A stretch of DNA of 64,000 nucleotides, taken from positions 434,001 through 498,000 of the forward strand of contig NOUX01000002.1 of the NCBI GenBank assembly GCA_002245855.1, in the 5' to 3' direction. Numbering within the stretch: the first letter of the stretch is position 1; each line of letters starts with the position of its first letter. Both the position numbers and the translations under genes were made by a program. Shown piece after piece: positions 36,218 to 44,561 of the stretch. The DNA comes from Sphingobacterium cellulitidis (GTDB taxonomy: Bacteria; Bacteroidota; Bacteroidia; Sphingobacteriales; Sphingobacteriaceae). Below the pieces are notes generated by a model. That model made no database searches and was not told the origin of the DNA. It saw only the letters and a list, made by a program, of their open reading frames with translations.

Positions 36218-36709
36218 ATGATTCAACTAAAACATTATTCTGCAATATCAAACGATTTACAAAAATCAAACCCCGAAAAGTTCGAATTACTGGAAGAAGA
36301 ATTAAATATTATCATCCATAAACTCAAATTTATCGCAATCGAAAATAGACCCATGGTAGAAATTATTGACCTTTCTACCCCGGCTAACGACCCAACCTAT
36401 ATCGAAGAATTAAGCGAAATAGCAGGCGCACAAAACAACCCCTTGGTTAAAGAAGCTGAAAATATCGAAATCCTCATTTTTATCAACGATAACCCTGCTT
36501 TCTTAGGAAAACTACCTGAACTACTTAACAATCAGTACAGCGACTACAAAGCCGTTAAAAACAACAATGTATTTATCATACAAAAGGCTGATTTCGCGAA
36601 AAATAAAGAAAACTACCTAGTAGATACTGAAATATTCGCTGAAATCATTCAATCGAAATATTTCGTATATGGCCATGAAGGCCAATATTGGGTCAAATTT
36701 GACCTCTAA
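36218..36709 (+). CDS. small cytoplasmic protein resembling half of a BtuF/FecB-type binding protein
   Basis: A 163-residue protein with no signal peptide or membrane segment. It resembles the C-terminal lobe of class III substrate-binding proteins (cobalamin BtuF, siderophore FecB). RPMVEIIDLSTPANDPTYI near residue 47 looks like the interdomain strand-plus-loop of BtuF, followed by ELSEIAGAQNN where the family has ELxxxAGG. YKAVKNNNVFIIQ near 109 parallels the AVKxGRVYxID strand, and the tail FAEIIQSKYFVYGHEGQYWV is like the BtuF end. Without the N-terminal lobe it should not bind cobalamin in the usual way. No transporter genes are adjacent. The similarity is by eye and the role unknown. 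It has its own promoter and terminator. Confidence 0.6.
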   Translation: MIQLKHYSAISNDLQKSNPEKFELLEEELNIIIHKLKFIAIENRPMVEIIDLSTPANDPTYIEELSEIAGAQNNPLVKEAENIEILIFINDNPAFLGKLPELLNNQYSDYKAVKNNNVFIIQKADFAKNKENYLVDTEIFAEIIQSKYFVYGHEGQYWVKFDL

Positions 36710-36720
36710 AATAAGGATAT

Positions 36721-36760
36721 AACAAAAAAGGTCGCTTTGAACAAAGCGACCTTTTTTGTT
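36721..36760. terminator. bidirectional intrinsic terminator
   Basis: An 18-bp perfect inverted repeat (36721-36738 with 36743-36760) has loop GAAC, bounded by A- and T-runs, between two convergent genes. Confidence 0.9.
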
Positions 36761-36772
36761 ATATCTAATATG

Positions 36773-37864
36773 TTAAATGTATTTCTTTCTTAGAATAGCA
36801 TATAGCTTATCTACAGTTTGCGGTTTTGAAGCCCAATTATTCTTCAAGGAATAATTCGATTGTAAAAAGGCATCTGCCTCTGCAAAATTATCAAACCTAT
36901 TTAACAACTCAATCGCTTCTGAATACGCTAAGCTATAGCCATTGAACAAATCCTTAATGAATAACAATTTATCATTTAAGCTTACGGCTACCTTTAAATC
37001 TGCAATCTTATCCGGATTACGATCCTGAGAAGTATTAAACTGGCTCGCATTGGTCATTCCAGCTTTCTTTTGTTGCTGGATCAACTCGTTTAAAGTTAAT
37101 GGACGCGAAGGCTTTTCTGCTTGCTTAGCCAAATCATTCAACGAAACCTCCGGTTCTTCACGAATTTCAACTTTCTTTTCTTCAACTATCACCTCATTAA
37201 CAGTAGGTTCTTCCACGGGTTTCTCGGGTTGAACTTCTGTAGCTTGTTCTTTTTTCTCCTCTTCTTGAGCAGCTTCATGTGCAGTGGTCACTGAAGTATA
37301 ATCCGAAGATGCAGTATGAACTGGGTTGGAGGAAATATTAAAATCTTTAAAATCACTTACCTCTTCAACTGGTTCAGCTTCTTTTTTCTCTTCTTCTTGA
37401 GTCTCATCCTCAATTGGTTCTTTTACCAATTCTTCTTGCTCCTCTTCCTTAACTTCTTCATTCTCTTGATTTGACTCCTCTCCGTAAGTTGTAGTTTCAG
37501 GCATCTCCTCATCGTACTCTTCAATCAATGGCTTCCTTTCTTCCTCAGTTTTTACAGGTTCCACTTCTTGAATTTCTTCTTCTACAGGCTGCTCATCCGC
37601 TTCGTGATCATCATGCTCCACTGCTGGTGTAAAGCTCTGTTCCCCTTCCACAATAGATGCTGAACCTAATAAATGAGTCGGTTGTGCTTGCAAACTTGCT
37701 AATGCTTCAATATGGGCTGCCAAATATTTCGCTTGTGCCGCCAATAATAATATCTCCGCTTTTCTACTCCCAACATTATCTTTCTCTAAGCTCGCATACT
37801 GCTCATTGATTTCTACCAAAAGATCTCCAATTTTCCCTAAAATATCCTGATCTGAATAAGCCAT
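36773..37864 (-). CDS. acidic three-part protein of unknown function
   Basis: A 363-residue cytoplasmic protein, not recognised. Residues 1-62 form a helical segment ([20 protein letters not shown], then [20 protein letters not shown]). Residues about 75-250 are low complexity, very rich in Glu, with Pro and Val, and almost surely disordered. Residues about 255-363 are a compact helical domain ([20 protein letters not shown], then [20 protein letters not shown]) ending YAILRKKYI. The C-terminal domain seems to be of a kind found in many Bacteroidota, to my recollection without an assigned function. The layout, two helical modules joined by a long acidic linker, resembles a scaffold or adaptor, which is inference only. 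Lies between convergent and divergent neighbours with no operon partner. Confidence 0.7.
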   Translation of the reverse strand: MAYSDQDILGKIGDLLVEINEQYASLEKDNVGSRKAEILLLAAQAKYLAAHIEALASLQAQPTHLLGSASIVEGEQSFTPAVEHDDHEADEQPVEEEIQEVEPVKTEEERKPLIEEYDEEMPETTTYGEESNQENEEVKEEEQEELVKEPIEDETQEEEKKEAEPVEEVSDFKDFNISSNPVHTASSDYTSVTTAHEAAQEEEKKEQATEVQPEKPVEEPTVNEVIVEEKKVEIREEPEVSLNDLAKQAEKPSRPLTLNELIQQQKKAGMTNASQFNTSQDRNPDKIADLKVAVSLNDKLLFIKDLFNGYSLAYSEAIELLNRFDNFAEADAFLQSNYSLKNNWASKPQTVDKLYAILRKKYI

Positions 37865-38072
37865 GTTTTTTATGTATAGATTGAAATTAATTCTAATTAT
37901 TTGTCTGTAATAAAAAAATAAACAAACTGATTGACACCTCGTTTACTTTTAAATCCTATCTCCTTAAACCAAAAATAAGATTAAATTTCGATATTCGTAA
38001 GCTATATTAGCTAAGAATTTCATATAATATGAAACATCTTAAATCAGGTTTTTAGTATAAATTTTTTCAAAA

Positions 38073-38651
38073 ATGATGTTGTTTTCTGAACATAATTTCC
38101 CAAATAGAAGAGGTCCTATCGGTAGTATCGAGGTTATTTGTGGGTCCATGTTTTCAGGAAAAACAGAGGAGTTGATCCGTAGGATGAAAAGGGCACAATT
38201 CGCCAAGCTTCCGGTAGAAATCTTCAAACCTGAAATTGATGTACGATACGGTGTCAATGAGGTGGTATCACATGATAGCAACTCCATTCCATCAACACCG
38301 GTTAGCCATTCCTCAGCGATCCTGCTTTTAAGTTCTGATACGAAAGTCGTAGGAATTGACGAAGCCCAGTTTTTCGATGATGACCTCCCTAATGTCTGCG
38401 TTGAATTAGCAAACCGAGGCATTCGTGTCATCGTTGCTGGCCTGGATATGGACTACCTTGGAAAACCTTTCGGCCCAATGCCCAACCTTATGGCTATCGC
38501 CGAAGAAGTCACCAAAGTCCATGCAGTATGCGTACAATGTGGCGCACCTGCAAATTATTCCTACCGTATTCTACAAAATGAATCCCGTGTCCTTCTAGGC
38601 GAAAAAGAAAGCTACGAACCCCGTTGCAGATCATGCTATTATGATTTGTAG
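38073..38651 (+). CDS. tdk: thymidine kinase
   Basis: A 192-residue type II thymidine kinase that phosphorylates thymidine with ATP for salvage. Walker A is [20 protein letters not shown] near residues 23-42. The Walker B-like segment [14 protein letters not shown] is near 91 and contains the catalytic Glu region. The lasso and zinc domain shows [14 protein letters not shown] near 150 and a second pair RCRSCYYDL at the end, giving the four zinc cysteines. Two adjacent ATGs (38073 and 38076) compete as start; the second matches the usual MLFSE N-terminus. Confidence 0.96.
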   Translation: MMLFSEHNFPNRRGPIGSIEVICGSMFSGKTEELIRRMKRAQFAKLPVEIFKPEIDVRYGVNEVVSHDSNSIPSTPVSHSSAILLLSSDTKVVGIDEAQFFDDDLPNVCVELANRGIRVIVAGLDMDYLGKPFGPMPNLMAIAEEVTKVHAVCVQCGAPANYSYRILQNESRVLLGEKESYEPRCRSCYYDL

Positions 38652-38652
38652 G

Positions 38653-38678
38653 GGAGATATGTTGTCTAAAATATCTCC
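38653..38678 (+). terminator. hairpin after tdk
   Basis: GGAGATAT (38653-38660) pairs with ATATCTCC (38671-38678) directly after the tdk stop codon. There is no T-run, so this may be a 3' end stabiliser and not a true terminator. Confidence 0.45.
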
Positions 38679-38690
38679 TAAAAATAGTTT

Positions 38691-38831
38691 CCGCATCTTC
38701 GATGCGGAATGACAGTCACATAAATATATTGGGTTGAGATAAAAAAAGCTTTTTCGGCGTTGCCGAAGAAGCTTTTTTTATCTCAACCCCACTCACAAAT
38801 TTTTTGTCATTCTGAGCGCAGCGAAGAATCT
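38691..38831. repeat. composite REP-like intergenic element with a strong central hairpin
   Basis: It contains a 7-bp hairpin CCGCATC/GATGCGG (38691-38707), then GAATGACA (38707-38714) and its inverse TGTCATTC (38805-38812) as outer arms. Between them is a very long hairpin (38731-38789; about 28 bp with one G-T pair) holding A- and T-runs that make it a bidirectional terminator. The right end reads GAGCGCAGCGAAGAATCT, a sequence I know as a common intergenic repeat in Bacteroidota. Confidence 0.6.
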
Positions 38832-38865
38832 ATTTTTAATCAGCCAATAGACAGGCCTTAGTTTC

Positions 38866-39378
38866 TTACAAGATCTGTTTGGTAATCACCTCGTCTAAAG
38901 GTGTAACCTTTGAACGATAGCGATGTGCTAATTTTCCGTCTTTTCCAATTAGGAATTTCTCGAAATTCCATTTGATATCTCCTGTGAAATCAGGATTATC
39001 AGTTTCGGTAAGGTATTTAAACAAAGCTGTTTGTTCATCTCCTTTAACATCTACCTTTTCAGATAGAATGAAATTAACACCAAAATTCTTCTCACAGAAT
39101 TGGGCAATTGCCTTGTTATCTGCATATTCTTGATTACCAAAATTATCAGATGGGAAACCAATTACAACCAATTTATCACCGTACTGCTCATGTAATTCCT
39201 GAAGCTCTTTATATTGCTTTGTAAACCCACATTTTGAAGCCGTATTCACAATTAACAATTGCTTTCCTTTGAATTCTGAAAAATCTATCTTCTTTCCATC
39301 AATCGATGTGAAAGAGAAATCATATACCGTTGGCTGTTGAAACAACATGGTACAAATCATAATCATCGTCATTATCAT
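38866..39378 (-). CDS. glutathione peroxidase family thiol peroxidase
   Basis: A 170-residue thioredoxin-fold peroxidase. The peroxidatic Cys is in VNTASKCGFTKQYKELQ near residue 45, the glutamine region is VIGFPSDNFGNQE near 71, and the third signature is KWNFEKFLIGKDGKLAHRY near 135, so the Cys-Gln-Trp triad is complete (Cys in place of Sec). Such enzymes in bacteria usually take electrons from thioredoxin. The first 13 residues (MIMTMIMICTMLF) are short, Met-rich and hydrophobic; start could be any of several in-frame Met codons, so an exported form is possible but unclear. It lies 14 bases after the BadF-type kinase gene, same strand. Confidence 0.93.
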   Translation of the reverse strand: MIMTMIMICTMLFQQPTVYDFSFTSIDGKKIDFSEFKGKQLLIVNTASKCGFTKQYKELQELHEQYGDKLVVIGFPSDNFGNQEYADNKAIAQFCEKNFGVNFILSEKVDVKGDEQTALFKYLTETDNPDFTGDIKWNFEKFLIGKDGKLAHRYRSKVTPLDEVITKQIL

Positions 39379-39392
39379 AATCTTATCTTTAT

Positions 39393-40253
39393 TTACAGTT
39401 GAACATTCAGCTCTCTATCCACTACATAGTGAAATAACTCTTCGATAGGACTGCTTAATATTTTTCCTACACGTACTCCATGCAAAGAACATACCTCTCT
39501 TAAATGAATATCAAAATAATAGGCAATCCTTCCAACAAAATGACATTCATAATCCCAAAAGTTAGGATAAGTCATGATATTGGTTCGAACAAACTCATCA
39601 AATCCGTTACGAAGCAAATTGTCAATATATGGATGTTGTCTATTGTCGGCCATGAATTTCGCGAAGGATGCTAAATAGGCATTCGGACGGTCTTTCTGGT
39701 AGACATTTTTTATGATGATATCCTTGGTAATGGGATGGACTTCTTTAAATTTCCTAGCCAGATCTCTTGGCATGGATTCATACAGATAGGCTGTAATTAA
39801 TTGTTTGCCAAACCAAGCCCCTGAACCTTCATCACCTAATACATAACCATTGCCATGTAAACTAGCTGAGAGCTTCTCTCCATCATAAAAACTGATATCT
39901 GAACCAGTCCCTAGGTTTGAAATCAATCCCTTACCCGCAGCAAAGGTCGCATAGGCAGAACCTAATAAATCACTTTCAACGGAAATAAAGGAAGATGGAA
40001 AAATCTGGGTCAATGCATTCGACACCAATTCCCGACGGTCTGGTGTTGAACATCCTGCCCCAAAAAAGTAAACCTCATGGACTTCTTTGATGTATGGAAT
40101 AATTTCGGGAACCTCCGTTAATATCGATGCTATTTCTTTCTCACTTACAAAAAAAGGATTTAACCCTTTGGTGCTGAAACGTAATGGTTTGCTATCTGGA
40201 AGATGAAGCATCCAATCGGATTGGGAGGATCCACTATCTGCAACTAATATCAT
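39393..40253 (-). CDS. BadF/BadG family kinase, probable N-acetylglucosamine kinase (second paralogue)
   Basis: A 286-residue ASKHA kinase, the same length as and clearly related to the protein at 34165-35025. Phosphate loop MILVADSGSSQSDWMLHLPD, second loop GLISNLGTGSDISFYDG near residue 105, signature YVLGDEGSGAWFGKQLI near 134, C-terminus VGKILSSPIEELFHYVV. The two proteins differ throughout, so the duplication is old and the substrates may differ (GlcNAc versus a recycled cell-wall sugar such as MurNAc). First gene of a pair with the glutathione peroxidase; divergent from the M14 peptidase gene. Confidence 0.84.
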   Translation of the reverse strand: MILVADSGSSQSDWMLHLPDSKPLRFSTKGLNPFFVSEKEIASILTEVPEIIPYIKEVHEVYFFGAGCSTPDRRELVSNALTQIFPSSFISVESDLLGSAYATFAAGKGLISNLGTGSDISFYDGEKLSASLHGNGYVLGDEGSGAWFGKQLITAYLYESMPRDLARKFKEVHPITKDIIIKNVYQKDRPNAYLASFAKFMADNRQHPYIDNLLRNGFDEFVRTNIMTYPNFWDYECHFVGRIAYYFDIHLREVCSLHGVRVGKILSSPIEELFHYVVDRELNVQL

Positions 40254-40438
40254 ATGCTACTCAATGTCTTCATCCAAATATACAAATTCCATCACAATTA
40301 AAACTCATTTGTCAATATAAACCGAAATCTCTCAAAACTGTAATATTGTTGTGAATTATCCTGACAATTAACAGCAAACTTCGCCTTATCAACGTGCGAT
40401 TCTTATCTTTAGCCAATAAATTATTACCTAATAAAATT

Positions 40439-43102
40439 ATGAAGAACTCATTTAGCCTTATCCGGTTAATGTTGTTATCATTCGCCTTTTTCCAAACGCT
40501 TTATGCGCAGCAAATTAGTAGCCCTAAGGAGCATTTTGGATTCAATATTGGCGACGATTACCAATTGGCAACCTTTACCGAGACTGAAAAGTATTTTAAG
40601 AAATTAGATCAGCAATCTGACCGACTTCAATATACGGTGATCGGAAAAACCGAGGAAGGACGAGACCAATGCATGCTTATTATCAGCTCTCCTGATAACC
40701 TGAAAAATCTAAATGAATATAAAAACATTTCCAACAAACTGGCCCATGCAAATCTTTCTGAAACAGAAGCTCGGTCATTGGCGCAAAAAGGAAAAAGTAT
40801 CGTTTGGATTGATGGCGGATTGCACTCGACAGAAGTGGTTGGAACTAGTCAATTGATTCAAACCGCTTACTTATTGGCTTCTTCCAATGACCTTGAAACA
40901 AAAAATATTCTTGAGAATACCATTATCCTGATGGTACATGCAAATCCTGATGGTCATGAACTGGTATCTAATTGGTATATGCGTGAAAAGACACCTGAAA
41001 AAAGATCTGGAAATTATGTTCCAGTGCTTTACCAAAAATATGCTGGTCATGATAACAACCGGGATTTCTTTATGCTGAACCTGAAGGAATCTCAGAACAT
41101 GGCCCGACAGCTATTTGTGGAGTGGATCCCTCAAATTATGTACAACCACCATCAAACAGCGCCAGCAGGTGCCGTAGTGGCTGGAGCTCCTTATCGGGAC
41201 CCTTTTAACTATGTATTTGACCCTCTCCTCATGTCAGGAATTGATGCATTAGGAGCTGCCATGTCTTCCCGACTTAATGCCGAAAATAAACCTGGATATA
41301 CCGCTAAAGATGGATCTGTTTTCTCCACCTGGTACAATGGTGGATTAAGAACCACAACTTATTTCCACAACATCATGGGCTTATTGACCGAAATGATCGG
41401 AAACCCCACTCCTTTTGAAATTCCATTGGTACCGAATCGCTTGGTACCTAATAATGATACGCAAAACCCTGTCGTTCCTCAGGTATGGCATTTCCAAAAA
41501 TCCATCGATTATTCGGTTTCATTAAACTATGCCATATTAAATTATGCCAGTCGCTATAAGGATGAAGTTCTTTACAACATGTATAGAATGGGGAAAAACT
41601 CTATCGACCGAGGTTCTAAAGACTTTTGGCCTTTATCACCTAGCAAGGTTGCCATCATCGATACAGCCTTACAACAAGCCAAAAGGAAAGACCCTAAAAT
41701 CACCAACAATCGTGCTGAAGAGCGCAAGTTACTGGGAAGCCTCTTTGAAAACAAAGATTTAAGAGATCCTAGAGGGTTTATTATCCCAGCTGACCAACCT
41801 GACTTTGTAAAGGCAACTGATTTTATCAATGCCTTGATCCAAAACGGAATAGATGTCCAACAGGCAAATGCTGATTTTACAGTGAATGGTAAGCAATACG
41901 CCAAGAATTCCTATATCATAAAAACTAATCAGGCTTTCAGACCGCATATCCTGGATATGTTTGAACCACAGGACCACCCTGATGATTTCCAATATCCTGG
42001 AGGCCCTCCTATTCCACCTTATGACGCTGCAGGCTGGACCTTAGCTTACTTAATGGATGTGAAATTTGACAGGATATTAGATGATTTCAATGGACCATTT
42101 CAAGCATTAACAAATGGAGAGGTTATTAAACTTGCTGAAATGGCAAAACCTAAAGGAAAGTATATCAAACTCCCGGCAACAATCAATGAGTCTTTCCGGA
42201 TCAGCAATGACCTTTTGAAAAATGGCAAGAATGTATGGAGAGATGAAATCAATGGTGATTTTTACATTGAAAATAAACCAGATATCAACTTGGTATTTCA
42301 AGCAGAAGGCATAAACAACCTTCCAAAACAATATAAAAAAGTTAAACCATTACGCATTGCTTTATGGGATACCTATGGTGGAAGCATGCCTTCAGGTTGG
42401 TTAAGGTTCTTAATGGAAAAATATCATTATAACTTTGAGCTGATCTATGCAAATGACATCGATAAGGGTAATTTGAATGCGAAGTATGATATCATCATTT
42501 TCCCAGGAAATTCAATTCCTAGATTTAACATTAATCCGAACTCGACATCTTCTTATGGAAGATCGGCTATGGAGGCCCCTGAAAACATTCCATCTCCTTA
42601 CAAAGAACGGTGGGGTCGTTTAACAGAGCAGAAATCAATTCCTGCTTTAAAAACTTTCCTTGAAAACTCGGGAAAGATCATCACCATTGGAAGCAGCTCT
42701 GATCTAGCTGAACATCTAGGCTTAGGGGTAGAAAATCACCTTGTCGATAGTAATAAGGAAGCATTAAAAAGAACTGATTTCTATACTCCAGGGTCGGTAT
42801 TAACAGCGAAAGTAGCTCCGAATACCGCAAGTACTTGGGGTTATAATGATCAAATTGATGTTTATTATAGCAATGACAACCTCTATAAAATCAGCAATTC
42901 AAACATCAAACCTTTACTTTGGTTCGATTCTGAAAAGGTCCTAAAAAGCGGCTGGTCATGGGGACAGAAATATTTAAAAGACGGAGTTTTGGCATTTGAA
43001 GCACCTGTTGGTAAAGGTAAGTTGGTTTCCTTTGGAAATGACATCAATTTCAGGGCTCAAACTCACGGAACATTCAAGTTATTATTTAATCAATTGCAAT
43101 AA
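40439..43102 (+). CDS. exported M14 family zinc carboxypeptidase
   Basis: An 887-residue secreted protein. Signal peptide within the first 25 residues (LIRLMLLSFAFFQTLYAQ). The M14 domain has the zinc motif IDGGLHSTEVVGTSQ (HxxE) near residue 125, then HANPDGHELVSNWY, NNRDFFMLNLKES, the third zinc ligand in MYNHHQT near 239, and the catalytic Glu in LLTEMIGNP near 325. A C-terminal region of over 400 residues follows, partly of alpha/beta type (PLRIALWDTYGGSMPSGWLR, then YDIIIFPGNSIP). The GTG at 40394 is rejected in favour of the ATG at 40439, which begins the signal peptide. A hairpin terminator follows. The substrate is unknown; large M14 proteins of this type are common in Bacteroidota. 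Confidence 0.92.
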   Translation: MKNSFSLIRLMLLSFAFFQTLYAQQISSPKEHFGFNIGDDYQLATFTETEKYFKKLDQQSDRLQYTVIGKTEEGRDQCMLIISSPDNLKNLNEYKNISNKLAHANLSETEARSLAQKGKSIVWIDGGLHSTEVVGTSQLIQTAYLLASSNDLETKNILENTIILMVHANPDGHELVSNWYMREKTPEKRSGNYVPVLYQKYAGHDNNRDFFMLNLKESQNMARQLFVEWIPQIMYNHHQTAPAGAVVAGAPYRDPFNYVFDPLLMSGIDALGAAMSSRLNAENKPGYTAKDGSVFSTWYNGGLRTTTYFHNIMGLLTEMIGNPTPFEIPLVPNRLVPNNDTQNPVVPQVWHFQKSIDYSVSLNYAILNYASRYKDEVLYNMYRMGKNSIDRGSKDFWPLSPSKVAIIDTALQQAKRKDPKITNNRAEERKLLGSLFENKDLRDPRGFIIPADQPDFVKATDFINALIQNGIDVQQANADFTVNGKQYAKNSYIIKTNQAFRPHILDMFEPQDHPDDFQYPGGPPIPPYDAAGWTLAYLMDVKFDRILDDFNGPFQALTNGEVIKLAEMAKPKGKYIKLPATINESFRISNDLLKNGKNVWRDEINGDFYIENKPDINLVFQAEGINNLPKQYKKVKPLRIALWDTYGGSMPSGWLRFLMEKYHYNFELIYANDIDKGNLNAKYDIIIFPGNSIPRFNINPNSTSSYGRSAMEAPENIPSPYKERWGRLTEQKSIPALKTFLENSGKIITIGSSSDLAEHLGLGVENHLVDSNKEALKRTDFYTPGSVLTAKVAPNTASTWGYNDQIDVYYSNDNLYKISNSNIKPLLWFDSEKVLKSGWSWGQKYLKDGVLAFEAPVGKGKLVSFGNDINFRAQTHGTFKLLFNQLQ

Positions 43103-43122
43103 ATAAAACCTTCTAATTTATC

Positions 43123-43155
43123 AGGTCATACCACAATAGGGTATGGCCTTTTTTT
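43123..43155 (+). terminator. intrinsic terminator of the M14 gene
   Basis: AGGTCATAC (43123-43131) pairs with GTATGGCCT (43141-43149) with one G-T pair, followed by seven T. Confidence 0.8.
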
Positions 43156-43221
43156 GTGATTTGGCTTTACGTCACATAGGAAATTTATTAGGCAAAAATA
43201 AACCTCAAACTCGCAGCTTTA

Positions 43222-43309
43222 TCGGACTTTCTTCGGACCTTCTTCGGAGGTTTCGCGGATCTTGTTCGAAAAAATTCGGACAAGGTCCGAAGAACCTCCG
43301 AAGGAATCC
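43222..43309. repeat. inverted element built from 11-bp units
   Basis: Four 11-base units follow one another: TCGGACTTTCT (43222), TCGGACCTTCT (43233), TCGGAGGTTTC (43244) and GCGGATCTTGT (43255). After a short AT spacer the same unit types return inverted: AAGGTCCGAAG (43282-43292) and AACCTCCGAAGGA (43294-43306). It lies in the 314-base gap between the convergent M14 and ddl genes. No coding function is apparent. Confidence 0.65.
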
Positions 43310-43356
43310 TTAATTTGACACTTATTAAATTGGGAGAAAATAAAATGGAGGGACAT

Positions 43357-43391
43357 AAAAAAAGAGGACCCTTCCTTGGAAAAATCCTCTT
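43357..43391 (-). terminator. intrinsic terminator of ddl
   Basis: AAGAGGA (43362-43368) and TCCTCTT (43385-43391) pair. On the minus strand the hairpin ends in a run of T opposite 43357-43363. Confidence 0.7.
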
Positions 43392-43416
43392 AATAAATCT
43401 TAATCTATTTAGATGC

Positions 43417-44421
43417 TTAATGATTTTTGGCTGCTTCAATTAGCTCTCCATAGAACTTAGTTTCTGTCCTACCATCAGCACGTACTTGTTGTGGAATAAA
43501 ACTTTGCGCGGTTTGTCCTGGAATGGTATTAATTTCAATGAAATAAAATTCATCAGTTTCATTTTGAATAAAGAAATCTACTCGAACCATTCCTTTACAA
43601 TTCAACCGTACATATACTTCTTTAATTATCTCGTCAGCTTTACTTTTCTGCTCTGCTGTTAAATCAGCAGGTGTAATTTCCTGGGTCAAACCTGGGGTGT
43701 ATTTTGCTTCGAAATCAAAGAATTCGCGCGTTGTAATCACCTCCGTTGCTGGTAATACCTGCAGATTGCCCTTGGAATCCCTGAAAATTCCTTGGGAAAA
43801 CTCTCTACCCTTAACAAACTCTTCCACCAACACTTGCATGCCCGTTCCTTCAGCATCATATGCTTCATCTAATGCTTTAGGAAGTTCTTCCCAAGTATTT
43901 ACCTTATTCATTCCAATGCTACTTCCACCAGCATTTGGTTTTACAAATAGTGGCAAGTTGAGTTTACTTTTCACCAATTCAAAAGCATTTGCTCTATCGA
44001 TATCAAATAAAAGAACTGATTTAGCCACTTTTAACTGTGGAATATCTTGGATAATGGCTTTGGTATAGCCTTTATTCATGGTTAAAGAGGAGGTTAAGGC
44101 TCCACAAGAAGTATATGGTAAACCGATCATATCCAAATACCCTTGAAGACGGCCATCTTCCCCTGGGGTTCCATGGAGAATTATAAATGCGACATCAAAA
44201 TGTAAGGTTTCATTATGAATGGTCAAGGAAAAATCTTGACGATTGATTTCATGTTTTTGTCCATTCTCATCGGTATATGCCCAACTCTCTAGGGTAATAT
44301 CGATTGGATAAACATCATATTTTTCTTTATCAATTTGGGAATAGACAAAAGCTGAACTTTTGTAAGAAATTTCAGCTTCTCCAGTATACCCGCCCGTAAT
44401 TAATGCTACTTTAGTTTTCAT
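43417..44421 (-). CDS. ddl: D-alanine--D-alanine ligase
   Basis: A 334-residue ATP-grasp enzyme that joins two D-alanines for the peptidoglycan stem. It starts MKTKVALITGGYTGEAEISY, then has HGTPGEDGRLQGYLDMIGLP near residue 84 and YTSCGALTSSLTMNKGYTK. The ATP-grasp core shows LPLFVKPNAGGSSIGMNKV near 155 and VLVEEFVKGREFSQGI near 198. The C-terminal metal/ATP segment is MVRVDFFIQNETDEFYFIEI, then NTIPGQT. The N-terminal loop has GGYTGEAEIS where E. coli DdlB has GGxSaEreVS, a usual Bacteroidota variant. Divergent from the PASTA gene. Confidence 0.96.
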   Translation of the reverse strand: MKTKVALITGGYTGEAEISYKSSAFVYSQIDKEKYDVYPIDITLESWAYTDENGQKHEINRQDFSLTIHNETLHFDVAFIILHGTPGEDGRLQGYLDMIGLPYTSCGALTSSLTMNKGYTKAIIQDIPQLKVAKSVLLFDIDRANAFELVKSKLNLPLFVKPNAGGSSIGMNKVNTWEELPKALDEAYDAEGTGMQVLVEEFVKGREFSQGIFRDSKGNLQVLPATEVITTREFFDFEAKYTPGLTQEITPADLTAEQKSKADEIIKEVYVRLNCKGMVRVDFFIQNETDEFYFIEINTIPGQTAQSFIPQQVRADGRTETKFYGELIEAAKNH

Positions 44422-44438
44422 ATGTAATAATCGAGAAG

Positions 44439-44446
44439 CAAATATA
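44439..44446 (-). promoter_or_regulatory. -7 box of ddl
   Basis: On the minus strand TATATTTG matches TAnnTTTG; it ends 17 bases before the ddl ATG. No clear TTG lies at the -33 distance. It directly adjoins the -33 box of the divergent PASTA gene. Confidence 0.45.
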
Positions 44447-44448
44447 AT

Positions 44449-44478
44449 TTGAGATACGAGGAAAAACGAATATTTTTG
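44449..44478 (+). promoter_or_regulatory. promoter of the PASTA-mltG run, Bacteroidota type
   Basis: TTG (44449-44451) and TATTTTTG (44471-44478) are separated by 19 bases, a full consensus match. The transcript would start near 44485, with a leader of about 77 bases before 44562. Confidence 0.6.
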
Positions 44479-44561
44479 CCTTTATATTAAGTTCGATTGC
44501 AGGAATTCGGAAAATTGGAATTAATATTGTTAATAGGATATTCAAAAAAACACATTAATAG

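Noticed and set aside
36218..36709. The 163-residue protein considered as a decayed pseudogene of a full binding protein
   Set aside because: The frame is intact, with its own promoter and terminator, and no remnant of an N-terminal lobe precedes it.
38039..38431. 130-codon open frame antisense to tdk
   Set aside because: It overlaps the complete Walker region of tdk; shadow of a real gene.
43188..43439. 83-codon open frame on the minus strand over the end of ddl
   Set aside because: It mostly translates the 11-bp repeat and the ddl 3' end in another frame; no start signal and no family resemblance.
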